A DNA stretch of 64,000 nucleotides from Pararhizobium arenae (GTDB lineage Bacteria > Pseudomonadota > Alphaproteobacteria > Rhizobiales > Rhizobiaceae): NCBI RefSeq assembly GCF_001931685.1, contig NZ_MOOY01000004.1, forward strand, positions 372,001 to 436,000. Direction: 5' to 3'. The notes beneath the pieces were generated by a model, which was not told the origin of the DNA, ran no database searches, and saw only the letters and a list, made by a program, of their open reading frames with translations. Within the stretch, counting starts at the first letter, position 1, and each line of letters begins with the position of its first letter. Made by a program: the position numbers and the translations under genes. Shown in pieces: positions 9,138 through 18,164 of the stretch.

Positions 9138-9857
9138 TCAGCCTGCGACGGCCTGCTTCTGCAGCGTCACCAGTTCGGCGATACCGTTCTTGGCGAGGCC
9201 CATCAGGGTTGAAAACTCATCTTCCGAGAAGGGCTTGCCTTCGGCCGTGCCCTGGATTTCGACGATGCCGCCGGAGCCGGTCATGACGAAGTTGGCGTCG
9301 GTCTCGGCAGCGGAATCCTCGAGGTAATCGAGGTCGATGACCGGCTGGTCGGCGAAGATGCCGCAGGAGATCGCGGCGATATGGTCCTTCAGCACCTTCT
9401 CCACCTTGATCATGTTGCGGGCTTCCATCCACTTCAGGCAGTCGTGAAGGGCGATCCATGCGCCGGTGATCGAGGCCGTGCGGGTGCCGCCATCGGCCTG
9501 GATGACGTCGCAGTCGATCGAGATCTGGCGTTCGCCGAGTGCCTGCAGGTCGACGACAGCACGCAGGGAGCGCCCGATAAGGCGCTGTATTTCCTGGGTG
9601 CGGCCGCTCTGCTTGCCGGTGGCGGCTTCGCGCTTCATGCGCTCGCCGGTGGCGCGCGGCAGCATGCCGTATTCGGCGGTGACCCAGCCCTTGCCGCTGT
9701 TGCGCAGCCACGGCGGCGTCTTGTCTTCGAGGCTTGCGGTGCAGAGAACGTGGGTATCTCCGAACTTGACCAGACAGGAGCCTTCGGCATGCTTGGAAAC
9801 ATTGCGCTCGAAGGAAACCTTGCGCATCTGGTCGGTTTTTCTGCCGGAGGGCCGCAT
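9138..9857 (-). CDS. rph: ribonuclease PH
   Basis: The enzyme is a phosphorolytic 3'-to-5' exonuclease that trims tRNA 3' ends. The 239-residue protein opens with [19 protein letters not shown] as in other rhizobial RNase PH proteins. It then shows [31 protein letters not shown] near residue 70, the Arg-rich [13 protein letters not shown] near 95, and [18 protein letters not shown] near 125. The second of two adjacent ATGs was chosen because it sits seven bases from GGAG. It is transcribed divergently from hrcA. Confidence 0.95.
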   Translation of the reverse strand: MRPSGRKTDQMRKVSFERNVSKHAEGSCLVKFGDTHVLCTASLEDKTPPWLRNSGKGWVTAEYGMLPRATGERMKREAATGKQSGRTQEIQRLIGRSLRAVVDLQALGERQISIDCDVIQADGGTRTASITGAWIALHDCLKWMEARNMIKVEKVLKDHIAAISCGIFADQPVIDLDYLEDSAAETDANFVMTGSGGIVEIQGTAEGKPFSEDEFSTLMGLAKNGIAELVTLQKQAVAG

Positions 9858-9962
9858 CATGAAACTCCATGTGATGTTTGTGCAGCCTTCTATCCTATCG
9901 CGAGGAGAAGGGAAATCTTTTCGGCAGCGTGTGTCGAAAGGGTTCCCGGCGCATTTTCCGTT

Positions 9963-9990
9963 TTGCACTCGCGCACGGGATCACTATATT
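9963..9990 (+). promoter_or_regulatory. sigma-70-like promoter of hrcA
   Basis: TTGCAC at 9963-9968 and TATATT at 9985-9990 are spaced by 16 bases and lie 37 bases before the hrcA ATG. No CIRCE palindrome was found in this gap, so hrcA does not appear to control itself here. Confidence 0.5.
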
Positions 9991-10026
9991 TTCCGTAGGC
10001 GAAACAGCGTGGAATTTGCAGCGTAA

Positions 10027-11112
10027 ATGGTGATCAACAGATCTGGGATGCGTGACGCGCCCTCTTCGCTCGATGAGCGCTCGGGGGAAATCTTCCGCCG
10101 GATCGTCGAGAGCTATCTCGATAGCGGCGAGCCGCTCGGTTCGCGCAGTCTTTCGCGCCTTCTGCCGATGTCGCTGTCGCCGGCGTCCGTTCGCAATGTC
10201 ATGAGCGATCTCGAGGATCTGGGTCTCATCTATTCGCCGCACACCTCCGCCGGTCGCCTGCCGACCCAGGTGGGGCTGCGGTTCTTTGTCGATGCTTTCA
10301 TGCAGGTGGGCGACCTCTCGGCGGAAGACCGTGCATCGATCGACCGGCACGTGCGCCGCGACGGCCCCGTGCAGCCGGTGGAAACGCTGCTTTCCGAGGC
10401 GAGCCAGATGCTCTCGGGCATGTCGCGTGGGGCAGGGCTGGTGATCACGGCGAAATCCGATCCCGTCCTGAAGCACGTCGAATTTATGCGGCTGGCGCCG
10501 AGCAAGGCGCTGGCGGTTCTCGTCGGCGAACATGATCAGGTTGAAAACCGCATCATCGAGCTGCCGAGCGGCATCACCAGTTCGCAGCTGACCGAAGCGG
10601 CCAACTTTCTCAACGCCCATCTTGCCGGCCGCACCCTGAACGAGGCGCGCGGCGAGATGCAGAAGGTCAAGGACGCCGTTCGTTCCGAACTGGATGCACT
10701 CTCGCAGGATCTGGTGGAACGCGGGCTTGCCATCTGGTCGGGCAATGCGTCGGACGACAAGTCGACGCAGCTCATCGTCCACGGCCGGGCCAATCTGCTG
10801 GAAGGGCTGGCCGGCGCGGAGGATATCGACCGGCTGCGCATGCTGTTCGACGATCTCGAAAAGAAGGATAGCCTGATCGAAATTCTCAATCTGGCGGAGA
10901 CGGGATCGGGCGTTCGCATCTTTATCGGATCGGAAAACAAGCTGTTTTCGCTTTCCGGCTCGTCGCTGATCGTCGCGCCCTATAAGGACAGCGACGAGAA
11001 GATCATCGGTGCTGTCGGGGTCATCGGACCGACGCGCCTCAACTATTCCCGCATCGTGCCTATGGTGGATTACACAGCACAGGTAATGTCGCGACTTTCC
11101 CGCCGGACTTAG
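10027..11112 (+). CDS. hrcA: heat-inducible transcription repressor HrcA
   Basis: HrcA is the repressor that binds CIRCE operators at groESL-type operons and is itself kept active by GroEL. The 361-residue protein has a winged-helix N-terminus ([20 protein letters not shown] at about 20-40, then [16 protein letters not shown] and [11 protein letters not shown]), followed by the long GAF-like HrcA domain. The C-terminus contains [17 protein letters not shown] and [16 protein letters not shown], both family signatures. Another possible start lies 21 bases in. grpE follows about 70 bases later on the same strand, the usual pairing in this family. Confidence 0.95.
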   Translation: MVINRSGMRDAPSSLDERSGEIFRRIVESYLDSGEPLGSRSLSRLLPMSLSPASVRNVMSDLEDLGLIYSPHTSAGRLPTQVGLRFFVDAFMQVGDLSAEDRASIDRHVRRDGPVQPVETLLSEASQMLSGMSRGAGLVITAKSDPVLKHVEFMRLAPSKALAVLVGEHDQVENRIIELPSGITSSQLTEAANFLNAHLAGRTLNEARGEMQKVKDAVRSELDALSQDLVERGLAIWSGNASDDKSTQLIVHGRANLLEGLAGAEDIDRLRMLFDDLEKKDSLIEILNLAETGSGVRIFIGSENKLFSLSGSSLIVAPYKDSDEKIIGAVGVIGPTRLNYSRIVPMVDYTAQVMSRLSRRT

Positions 11113-11139
11113 GGCCACTTACGCCCTTGATTTTTGAGC

Positions 11140-11166
11140 CTTGAAGCTCGATATCGGCACCATCTA
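11140..11166 (+). promoter_or_regulatory. RpoH (sigma-32)-like promoter of grpE
   Basis: CTTGAA at 11140-11145 and CACCATCTA at 11158-11166 resemble the heat-shock sigma consensus CTTGAA / CCCCATTTA, with a slightly short spacer. It is placed between the hrcA stop and the grpE start, about 18 bases before the start, as expected for independent heat induction of grpE. The match is imperfect. Confidence 0.4.
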
Positions 11167-11184
11167 GACTTTCCGGAGACCGGT

Positions 11185-11808
11185 ATGACCGAAGACACCA
11201 ACAAACACGGCCCCGAGGCCTACACCGAAGAAGAAGCCCGCGCCGCAGAAGCCTCCGCCGAAGCCGATGCGCAGGCTGCTGCCGAAGAGGCCCGACCCGA
11301 CCCGCTTGAAGCCGCACGCGCCGAAGCTGCCGAGATGCGCGACCGCTATCTGCGCCTTGCCGCCGAAATGGACAACCTGCGCCGCCGCACCGAGCGCGAT
11401 GTGAAGGATGCCAAGTCCTATTCCGTCGCGGGCTTTGCCCGCGACATGCTGGCCGTTTCCGACAACCTGCGCCGCGCGCTGGACGCCATCCCGGCCGAAG
11501 CCCGCGCGGCCGGCGAAGCCGGTCTCAATGCGCTGATCGAAGGCGTCGAGATGACCGAGCGCTCGATGCTGTCGGCCCTGGAGCGTCACGGCGTGAAGAA
11601 GCTGGAGCCGGAAGGCCAGAAGTTCGACCCGAACTTCCATCAGGCAATGTTCGAGGTTCCAAACCCGGATGTGCCGAACAACACCGTGGTTCAGGTGGTT
11701 CAGGCAGGCTACACGATCGGCGACCGCGTGCTGCGGCCGGCCATGGTCGGCGTCGCCAAGGGCGGCCCGAAGATCGCGATCGTCGAAGGCGAGACGCCGG
11801 CGGCGTAA
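11185..11808 (+). CDS. grpE: GrpE nucleotide-exchange factor of DnaK
   Basis: GrpE opens the DnaK nucleotide site to release ADP. The 207-residue protein has an acidic, Ala/Glu-rich N-terminal coiled region (residues 1-50), then the core with [22 protein letters not shown] near 55 and the conserved [23 protein letters not shown] and [14 protein letters not shown] near the C-terminus. The ATG at 11185 is preceded by GGAG at about seven bases; an in-frame extension to 11134 lacks homology. dnaK and dnaJ are not in the window. Confidence 0.95.
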   Translation: MTEDTNKHGPEAYTEEEARAAEASAEADAQAAAEEARPDPLEAARAEAAEMRDRYLRLAAEMDNLRRRTERDVKDAKSYSVAGFARDMLAVSDNLRRALDAIPAEARAAGEAGLNALIEGVEMTERSMLSALERHGVKKLEPEGQKFDPNFHQAMFEVPNPDVPNNTVVQVVQAGYTIGDRVLRPAMVGVAKGGPKIAIVEGETPAA

Positions 11809-11822
11809 GGCTGCTGTAGTTT

Positions 11823-12090
11823 CCTTCTCCCCGCCTGCGGGGAGAAGGTGCCCGAAGGGCGGATGAGGGGCGGTTTTCGCCCCTTTTTCTTTTGTGGCTT
11901 TGCCCCTCACCCTAACCCTCTCCCCGCAGGCGGGGAGAGGGGACGATCGAGTTTGCTGCGGCTTTCCTCTTCTCCCCAGTGGGGAGAAGGTGGCGCGGAG
12001 CGCCGGATGAGGGGGCGGCTTGCTCCGAATACGCGGCGAAGACCCCCTCATCTGCCCTTCGGGCATCTTCTCCCCGCTGGGGAGAAGAGG
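11823..12090. repeat. cluster of four GC-rich palindromic elements (type B)
   Basis: Nearly the whole gap between grpE and the next gene is made of related palindromes: 11823-11871, 11902-11944, 11967-12018 and 12043-12090. The core is CTTCTCCCC, a short loop, then GGGGAGAAG, with a flank of the type GTGCCCGAAGGGCGGATGAG. The first and third copies share one orientation and the second and fourth the other. The cluster ends 17 bases before the stop codon of the aldonolactone-oxidase gene. These are typical dispersed rhizobial intergenic palindromes; transcript ends or mRNA stabilisation are possible roles. Confidence 0.75.
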
Positions 12091-12106
12091 GAGTTTGCCG
12101 CACCTT

Positions 12107-13342
12107 TTATCCAAACAACTGCTTCAGGTGGTTGTTGAGAAAACGGCCTTCCGGGTCGAGCTTGTTACGCAGTGCCTTGAAATCCCCCGCGCGCGGATAG
12201 AGCGCCGTCAAGTCGTCCGCGCCGAGGAAGTGGAGCTTGCCCCAGTGTGGGCGCGAGCCGAACTGGCGCAGGATATCGTCCACGTCCTTCAGGTAGTTCC
12301 AGTAATCCGTGCCAGGCTCGCCCGAGACCGACAGCGTGATCGAATCCTGCTCGAAGAACGGGCTGATCCAGCCGGGATCGCCGGCGGTGAAGCGGTATTC
12401 GATCGGGTAGATGCAGGTCGGATGCTTTTCCAGCATCAGCTTGCGCACCTCCATGCAGGCCTGCTTGCCGTAGCGCAGCGGCAAGGCATATTCCAGTTCG
12501 TGGAAATTCGGCACGTATTCGATCGGATAGATTTCCGAGGAATAGGCGATTTTCTCGAAACCGCGCTCCATCGGCGCTTCGGTGGTGATGTCGATGGTCT
12601 TCATCTCGCAGACATCCGAGAGGCTGTCGGTGGTCGAGACGGAGGAGGTGTCCGGCAGGCAATAGCAATGGCGGCTTTCCGGCACGGGGCACCAGAAAAA
12701 GCCGAAATGGCGGTGGTTGGCGGCGAGATCGTCGTGTTGCTCCATGCACTCGTCGAAGGTGCAGCGCCAGAGCCTTTCATGGAGATTGTAGCTCTCCATG
12801 GTCTGCAGGGTGATTTCCGAGATCACGCCCAGCATGCCGACGGAGACACGGGCGGCGTTCAGGAGATCTGGTTGGCTTTCATCAACGACGAGGATACTGC
12901 CGTCCGGCTGGACGAGCCGCATGCCGACGATCTGCGAGGCCATGTTGCCGAGCTTGATGCCGGTGCCGTGGGTCCCGGTGGTCAAGGCGCCGGCCAGCGC
13001 CTGGCTGTCTATGTCACCCTGGTTGATCAGCGAGAGGCCCGCTTCCTTCAGTGCCTTGCCGAGCGTGTTGATGGTGGTGCCGGCATGGACCGAGACCCGC
13101 TTGCGGGTCGTGTCGATATGGGTGATGCCCTGTAACCCGGAAAGGGTGAGGTGCAGGCCGCTGGTGAGCGCGACCGGGGTGAAGGAGTGACCCGAACCGG
13201 CGCAGCGCACGTTCAAGCCGTTCGATGTCGCCTCCCGCACCATCTCGGCCAAGGCCGCCTCGCTGCTCGGTGCGCCTCTGTGTCTGACGATGCACGACTG
13301 GTTTCCGACCCAGTTGCGCCAGTGTCCGCCTGCTTCCATCAT
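12107..13342 (-). CDS. FAD-linked aldonolactone oxidase-like protein (ALO/GLO family)
   Basis: The 411-residue protein has the PCMH-type FAD domain at the N-terminus: AGSGHSFTPVA near residue 50, whose His is the usual covalent flavin attachment site in aldonolactone oxidases, and ALTTGTHGTG near 115. The C-terminal ALO domain ends with RPHWGKLHFLG, where HWGK is the catalytic-site signature. Relatives oxidise sugar lactones such as L-gulono-1,4-lactone or D-arabinono-1,4-lactone, but the substrate here is unknown. AAGGAAGG precedes the start at about seven bases. The SDR gene lies 17 bases upstream on the same strand, so both probably serve one sugar-derivative pathway. Confidence 0.85.
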   Translation of the reverse strand: MMEAGGHWRNWVGNQSCIVRHRGAPSSEAALAEMVREATSNGLNVRCAGSGHSFTPVALTSGLHLTLSGLQGITHIDTTRKRVSVHAGTTINTLGKALKEAGLSLINQGDIDSQALAGALTTGTHGTGIKLGNMASQIVGMRLVQPDGSILVVDESQPDLLNAARVSVGMLGVISEITLQTMESYNLHERLWRCTFDECMEQHDDLAANHRHFGFFWCPVPESRHCYCLPDTSSVSTTDSLSDVCEMKTIDITTEAPMERGFEKIAYSSEIYPIEYVPNFHELEYALPLRYGKQACMEVRKLMLEKHPTCIYPIEYRFTAGDPGWISPFFEQDSITLSVSGEPGTDYWNYLKDVDDILRQFGSRPHWGKLHFLGADDLTALYPRAGDFKALRNKLDPEGRFLNNHLKQLFG

Positions 13343-13359
13343 ATCTCTGCCTTCCTTGC

Positions 13360-14127
13360 TCAGACTGCGGTGAAGCAGTTGTCGACGAAAAGATGGGTGC
13401 CGTTGACGAAGCTGGATTCATCGCTGGCGAGGAAAAGGGCGGCCTGCGCCACTTCCATCGGATCGCACATGCGGCCCTGCTGGGCGGCGATTGCGGCATC
13501 GGAGACATCGACGCCGTATTTGGCAAGGCCGACCAGTTCACGCTTGCCGTGGTCGGTGGCGATGAAGCCGGGGCAGACGGCATTGGAACGAATGCCGCGG
13601 TCGCGGAATTCCACGGCGATGGCGCGGGCGAACATATGGCAGGCGCCCTTGGTCGTGTCGTAGAGCACTTCCATCGGGGTTGCGGCGACGGCTGAGATCG
13701 AGGACGTCGAGACGATGCTGCCGCCACCGGCCGCCAGCATGCCGGGCAGCACGGCCTTGGTCATCAGGAACATCGAGCGGACATTGACGGCCATCAGGCG
13801 GTCCCACTCGTCTTCTTCCGTTTCAAGGAAGGGGCCGACGGCGAGAATGCCGGCGTGGTTGAAGAGCACCGTGATGGCGCCGAAAGCTTCTTCCACGGCC
13901 TTTACGGCTGATTTGACCTCGGAGGAAACGGAAACGTCGGCTGGTGCGAAGATCGCCTCGCCACCTTCAGCGCGGATTGCGGCTGCAACTTCCTCACCCT
14001 TGCTGCGTGGCAGGTCGACGATGCCGACGCGTGCGCCTTCGCGGGCAAAAAGCTGGGACGCGGCAAGTCCGCAGCCCCCCGCGCCGCCGCTGATCAGGGC
14101 GGTTTTTCCCGAAAGTCTGCCTGGCAT
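13360..14127 (-). CDS. short-chain dehydrogenase/reductase (SDR)
   Basis: The 255-residue protein is a classical SDR: the NAD(P)-binding glycine motif SGGAGGCGLA near residue 12, Asp after the second strand (GIVDLP), NHAG near 85, the catalytic Ser in STSSISA near 140, and the YxxxK pair in YDTTKGA near 155. The start at 14127 has GAGGAG six bases upstream. It leads a two-gene unit with the aldonolactone-oxidase-like gene. Oxidation of a polyol or sugar is plausible from this pairing but is inference. Confidence 0.88.
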   Translation of the reverse strand: MPGRLSGKTALISGGAGGCGLAASQLFAREGARVGIVDLPRSKGEEVAAAIRAEGGEAIFAPADVSVSSEVKSAVKAVEEAFGAITVLFNHAGILAVGPFLETEEDEWDRLMAVNVRSMFLMTKAVLPGMLAAGGGSIVSTSSISAVAATPMEVLYDTTKGACHMFARAIAVEFRDRGIRSNAVCPGFIATDHGKRELVGLAKYGVDVSDAAIAAQQGRMCDPMEVAQAALFLASDESSFVNGTHLFVDNCFTAV

Positions 14128-14171
14128 GCGGTTCTCCTCGTCTTGTTGTTGCGAGGATATTATCGACAAAA

Positions 14172-14208
14172 CAAAAGCTGTCGATATCCGGGATACCGAC
14201 AGCTTTTG
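14172..14208 (-). terminator. intrinsic terminator downstream of ptsN
   Basis: A near-perfect dyad of 37 bases has arms CAAAAGCTGTCG and CGACAGCTTTTG. On the minus strand the stem is followed by a TTTTGTTTTG tract. It lies just past the ptsN stop and before the SDR start, closing the lpt-rpoN-ptsN transcript. Confidence 0.8.
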
Positions 14209-14229
14209 AGATCAAGCAGGTAAGGGAGA

Positions 14230-14694
14230 TCAGGCCGCGTTGGAGGCTTGGTCGTCGCTGAGGAAGGCGTAGATGGCCGAGGCCGAATCCGTGGCGCGCA
14301 GTTTTGCCACCATGTCCGGGTCACGCAGCACGCGGGCGATGCGCGACAGCGCCTTCAGGTGATCGGCACCCGCACCTTCCGGGGCGAGAAGCAGGAAGAC
14401 GAGATCGACCGGCTGGTCATCCAGCGCCTCGAAATCGACCGGGGATTCGAGCCGCGCAAAGATGCCGATGATCGAGCCGAGATGGGACAGCTTGCCATGC
14501 GGAATGGCGATGCCATTGCCGACACCCGTCGAGCCCAAGCGCTCCCGCTGGAGAATGACATCGAAAATTTCCCGCTCGGGAAGTCCGGTGATCTTGGATG
14601 CCTTGGCCGCCAGCTCCTGAAGCAGCTGCTTCTTGGAGTTGGCCTTCATGGCCGGGATTATTGCATTCTGTTGCAGCAAGCCTGCCAATGCCAT
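14230..14694 (-). CDS. ptsN: nitrogen PTS phosphocarrier EIIA-Ntr
   Basis: The 154-residue protein belongs to the EIIA fructose/nitrogen family. The phosphorylated His lies in NGIAIPHGK at about residue 65, and the end segment ALSRIARVLRDPDMVAKLR is typical. In rhizobia the PTS-Ntr (EI-Ntr, NPr, EIIA-Ntr) is a regulatory chain without sugar transport and tunes potassium uptake, nitrogen responses and metabolism. The gene sits in the classic rpoN-hpf-ptsN order. GAGG lies nine bases before the ATG and a strong terminator follows. Confidence 0.95.
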   Translation of the reverse strand: MALAGLLQQNAIIPAMKANSKKQLLQELAAKASKITGLPEREIFDVILQRERLGSTGVGNGIAIPHGKLSHLGSIIGIFARLESPVDFEALDDQPVDLVFLLLAPEGAGADHLKALSRIARVLRDPDMVAKLRATDSASAIYAFLSDDQASNAA

Positions 14695-14857
14695 TCTTGT
14701 TATCCTCGTTGCCCCGGTAGAGTTTAGCGCCCGGCGACGTGCCGGTCAAAGCCCTACGGATCGTCTGTCAACGGTTTCGACGGACCGGTCTAGGTCCGCA
14801 TCACCGCCAGGAAGGCAGGGCGCGGGAGCGGCTTTCACCGTCCCCGCGCTCGTCTGC

Positions 14858-15433
14858 TCAGCCCTTGATATTGGCGGCGTCGATCCAGCCAATATTTCCA
14901 TCGTTGCGTCGATAGACGATATTCAGATGCTCATTGCCTGGGCTACGGAACATGAAGACGGGTTCATCGGTCATGTCGAGCGCCATCACGGCGGTTGCGA
15001 CAGACATCGTCTTCAGCTGTTTCGAACTTTCCGCGACGATCGTCGGTGCGTAATCCTCCGGAAGCTCATCGTCTTCGTCGGGTACGGAATCCATCACGGT
15101 ATACGCTACTTCGGCAAATCCAGCATGGCCATTGCCATTGTGGTGATCCTTGAGCTTGCGCTTGTAGCGGCGGATGCGCTTTGCAATGCGATCCGACGCG
15201 GCATCGAACGCCGCTTGCGGGTCATTCGCTTCGCCGCTTGCCTGCAAGGCAGCCCCGCTATCGAGGTGAATCTTGCAATCGGCATTGAAACGAGATCCGG
15301 ATTTTTCCACAGTGACTTGGCTTGAATATCCTCCGTCAAAATATTTCGTAACGGCTTGCTCTATCTGGTCTTCAATCCGCAGACGGAAGCTTTCGCCGAT
15401 TTCCATATGTTTACCGGATACACGCACACTCAT
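14858..15433 (-). CDS. hpf: long-form ribosome hibernation promoting factor
   Basis: The 191-residue length and two-part structure indicate long HPF: an N-terminal RaiA/YfiA domain (MSVRVSGKHMEIGESFRLRI to about residue 105, basic patch KRIRRYKRKLKDHH) and a C-terminal dimerisation domain (SVATAVMALDMTDEPVFMFR, then NIVYRRNDGNIGWI). It pairs 70S ribosomes into inactive 100S dimers in stationary phase. AGAGGA precedes the start at six bases. It is downstream of rpoN, but its own promoter is visible at 15591-15619. Confidence 0.93.
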   Translation of the reverse strand: MSVRVSGKHMEIGESFRLRIEDQIEQAVTKYFDGGYSSQVTVEKSGSRFNADCKIHLDSGAALQASGEANDPQAAFDAASDRIAKRIRRYKRKLKDHHNGNGHAGFAEVAYTVMDSVPDEDDELPEDYAPTIVAESSKQLKTMSVATAVMALDMTDEPVFMFRSPGNEHLNIVYRRNDGNIGWIDAANIKG

Positions 15434-15590
15434 GGAGTTTCCTCTCTTTTCGTGATTTGCGTAGCCAGTCTATTCCAACCGCACCCGTCATCCAAGCATT
15501 TCACGCACGCAAAGAAATTTTGCGCCGATCAGCTTGAAATGTACGGGATCGCTCTATTGCCGGGTCTCAAACCCTGCCTTTAGCGGCGGC

Positions 15591-15619
15591 CTATTACAGG
15601 CGATGTCGCGGGAAGTCAA
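15591..15619 (-). promoter_or_regulatory. sigma-70-type promoter of hpf
   Basis: On the minus strand TTGACT (15614-15619) and TAATAG (15591-15596) are separated by 17 bases, close to the rhizobial CTTGAC-N17-CTATAT consensus. It lies between the rpoN stop and the hpf start, giving a 5' leader of about 150 bases. Hibernation factor levels can therefore change independently of rpoN. Confidence 0.55.
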
Positions 15620-15690
15620 GCCAATGGTTAAAAAGCGACTAATCGTGAGGACGAGCCTTGAAGGTCCAAAGAGGACGTTGAAAGGCCGGG

Positions 15691-17115
15691 TCAGGCCGAT
15701 ACCTTGGCCATCGCGCGTTTTTCACGGCGGCGCTGCACCGATGAGGGGATGTTCATCGCCTCCCGGTATTTGGCAACCGTGCGGCGGGCGATGTCGATGC
15801 CGCCCTTCTTCAGGAGATCGACGATATCGTCATCCGAAAGCACGGCATCCGGGCTCTCCAGGGTGATCATGTTGCGGATGCGGTGACGGACGGATTCCGC
15901 CGAATGCGCATCGCCGCCCTCCGCCGAGCCGATCGATACCGTGAAGAAGTATTTGAGCTCGAAAAGGCCTCGTGGTGTCAGCATGTATTTGTTCGACGTC
16001 ACGCGGCTGACGGTGGATTCGTGCATCTTGATCGCATCGGCCACGGTCTTCAGGTTCAGCGGCCGCAGGTGATCGACGCCGTGGACCAGAAAGGCGTCCT
16101 GCTGGCGCACGATCTCGGTCGCAACCTTCATGATGGTGCGGGCGCGCTGATCAAGGCTGCGGGTCAGCCAGTTCGCCGTTTGCAGGCATTCCGAAAGAAA
16201 GGCATGGTCCTCGCTGTTCTTCGGCGTATGGCGGCAAACGGTCGTGTAGTAGCTCTGGTTGACGAGCACGCGCGGCAAGGTTTCCGGATTGAGCTCGATT
16301 GCCCAGCTGCCATCGGCCGCCGCGCGCACCACGATATCGGGAATGATCGACTCGGACGTGCCGGCCTCGAAGCCGGTGCCGGGCTTGGGATCGAGCCGAT
16401 CACGCTGGCGCAGCTGGATTGCAAGGCATTCGCTCAGGTTTCTGGCGAATACGCCGGGAGGATCGAGCTGCTGCAGGTTTTCCAGCACCCGGGCGACATC
16501 GGCCCGCGTGGTGCCGAGGCGGTCGGCGATTTCGCCGATATCCGCATGCAGGTAGCCGGCATCATCGAGGTGGTCGGCAAGCTGCTGAGCGATCAGGCGA
16601 TCTGTCGGGCCGTGAACGCAGAAAGGAATCTGGGTATCGAGAAAGTCGCGCAGCGTTGTCTGGTTGGCGACGAAATCCTCAAGATCGTAGCCTTCCTCGC
16701 CGCCGCTGCCCGGCATGGATTTCCACTGCCCCAGCAGTTCGGGCGCATCCGCGCGTTGCGGCCCCATGTCGTCGGGAAAGACGTTTTCGAAATTGGAATC
16801 CAGCTGCTCGCTCATCCGCTCGCTGGTTGTCGCGGTGGTGCTGTCGTAGACGTCGCCGAGCGCCTCGAAGGCGGGCGCGCCGTCGTTTGCCGATCCGTCC
16901 TCGGAGGCGTGAAAGTCCTCCTTGCCGTGCCGGTCGCCACCCAAGGACTCATCGCCGGATACGAACTCCAGCAGGGGGTTTTTCTCGACTTCCTGTTCGA
17001 TGAAATGGGTCAGCTCCAGATGCGTCATCTGCAAGAGCTGGATCGACTGCATCAGTTGCGGCGTCATGGCCAGTGTCTGGCTCTGGCGCAGGAAGAGGCT
17101 GGCTGACAATGCCAT
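15691..17115 (-). CDS. rpoN: RNA polymerase sigma-54 factor
   Basis: Sigma-54 directs nitrogen assimilation, fixation and C4-dicarboxylate promoters with enhancer-binding ATPases. The 474-residue protein has region I rich in Gln and Leu (FLRQSQTLAMTPQLMQSIQL), an acidic region II at about 55-130, the core-binding domain, and the C-terminal RpoN box ARRTVAKYRE near residue 448. It lies downstream of lptB on the same strand with a 229-base gap that could hold its own promoter; TTGACC near 17220 on the minus strand is a candidate -35 but the -10 is weak. Confidence 0.97.
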   Translation of the reverse strand: MALSASLFLRQSQTLAMTPQLMQSIQLLQMTHLELTHFIEQEVEKNPLLEFVSGDESLGGDRHGKEDFHASEDGSANDGAPAFEALGDVYDSTTATTSERMSEQLDSNFENVFPDDMGPQRADAPELLGQWKSMPGSGGEEGYDLEDFVANQTTLRDFLDTQIPFCVHGPTDRLIAQQLADHLDDAGYLHADIGEIADRLGTTRADVARVLENLQQLDPPGVFARNLSECLAIQLRQRDRLDPKPGTGFEAGTSESIIPDIVVRAAADGSWAIELNPETLPRVLVNQSYYTTVCRHTPKNSEDHAFLSECLQTANWLTRSLDQRARTIMKVATEIVRQQDAFLVHGVDHLRPLNLKTVADAIKMHESTVSRVTSNKYMLTPRGLFELKYFFTVSIGSAEGGDAHSAESVRHRIRNMITLESPDAVLSDDDIVDLLKKGGIDIARRTVAKYREAMNIPSSVQRRREKRAMAKVSA

Positions 17116-17344
17116 TCGGACGCGAAACTCCCCTCGAATTTAAGGGCGTAACGACGCTTGGCATGCGTTGGCCAGCGGTCGATCCCTCAACTGGCCCAAA
17201 AATTGCTTATTCCAAAGGTTTGGTCAAGCGCCCGTCGTAAATAAGATGAAACGGGTCGAAAATCGTTCGCAATATTGCGCTTGACGTCCTGACTTGCGTA
17301 ATTTCGTTTCAGAGCGCCGTTTTGTCAAAAACCGCACCTCGTCC

Positions 17345-18154
17345 TCAAAGGCTGAAATTATCGCCAAGATAAAGGCGTCGGACATCGGGGTTCGTCACGA
17401 TGTCGTTCGCCCGGCCATGGGTCAAGACTTCACCGGCATGAATGATGTAGGCGCGGTCGATCAGGCCCAGCGTCTCGCGAACATTGTGATCGGTGATCAG
17501 AACGCCAATTCCGCGGGATGTGAGATGGCGGACGAGCGCCTGGATGTCCGCGACCGAAATCGGATCGACGCCCGCAAAGGGTTCGTCGAGCAGCATGAAG
17601 GTGGGGTCGGTCGCCAGCGCGCGGGCGATTTCAAGGCGCCGGCGCTCACCGCCCGACAGGGCAACGGCCGGCGATTTGCGCAGGTGGGAAATGTTGAACT
17701 CGCCCAGCAGCTCGTTCAGCTTGCTCTCGCGTCGCTCGCGGTTCTTGTCGTGAAGCTCGAGAACGGCGCGGATGTTTTCCTCGACCGTCAGCCCGCGAAA
17801 GATCGAGGCTTCCTGCGGGAGGTAGCCGACACCGAGGCGGGCGCGGCGATACATCGGCATCGTCGTCACGTCGTTGCCGTTGATTTCGATCGAGCCTTCA
17901 TCGACAGGCACGAGGCCGGTGATCATGTAGAAGCAGGTCGTCTTGCCGGCTCCGTTCGGACCGAGCAGGCCGACCGATTCACCGCGGCGCACGACCAGCG
18001 AAACGCCGCCCACGACACGACGGCCGCGATAGGATTTGGTAAGACCGCGCGCGATCAGCGTTCCGTCGTAACGGGCCTTGTCCGTTGCCGGTTTTGCCGA
18101 TGCCGCAGCCGCGGTTTTGGCGCGTTTGCGCTTGTGGAGAAAAGGAATATTCAC
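17345..18154 (-). CDS. lptB: LPS export ABC transporter ATPase
   Basis: LptB powers lipopolysaccharide extraction from the inner membrane with LptFG. The 269-residue protein has Walker A GPNGAGKTT, Q-loop YLPQEASIFRGLTVEEN, signature LSGGERRRLEIARAL, Walker B FMLLDEPFAGVDP and the switch His in ITDHNVRET, all typical of LptB. A GTG at 18154 was taken as start because it lies just after the lptA stop; an ATG at 18217 would overlap lptA by about 50 bases. The Shine-Dalgarno for either is weak. The N-terminal 40 residues are a basic, Ala-rich extension (HKRKRAKTAAAASAK). Confidence 0.92.
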   Translation of the reverse strand: MNIPFLHKRKRAKTAAAASAKPATDKARYDGTLIARGLTKSYRGRRVVGGVSLVVRRGESVGLLGPNGAGKTTCFYMITGLVPVDEGSIEINGNDVTTMPMYRRARLGVGYLPQEASIFRGLTVEENIRAVLELHDKNRERRESKLNELLGEFNISHLRKSPAVALSGGERRRLEIARALATDPTFMLLDEPFAGVDPISVADIQALVRHLTSRGIGVLITDHNVRETLGLIDRAYIIHAGEVLTHGRANDIVTNPDVRRLYLGDNFSL

Positions 18155-18164
18155 GGGGGCCGCG

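Noticed and set aside
9858..10026. possible CIRCE operator upstream of hrcA
   Set aside because: Only a GCACTC half-site is present at 9965-9970; the inverted partner GAGTGC with a nine-base spacer is missing.
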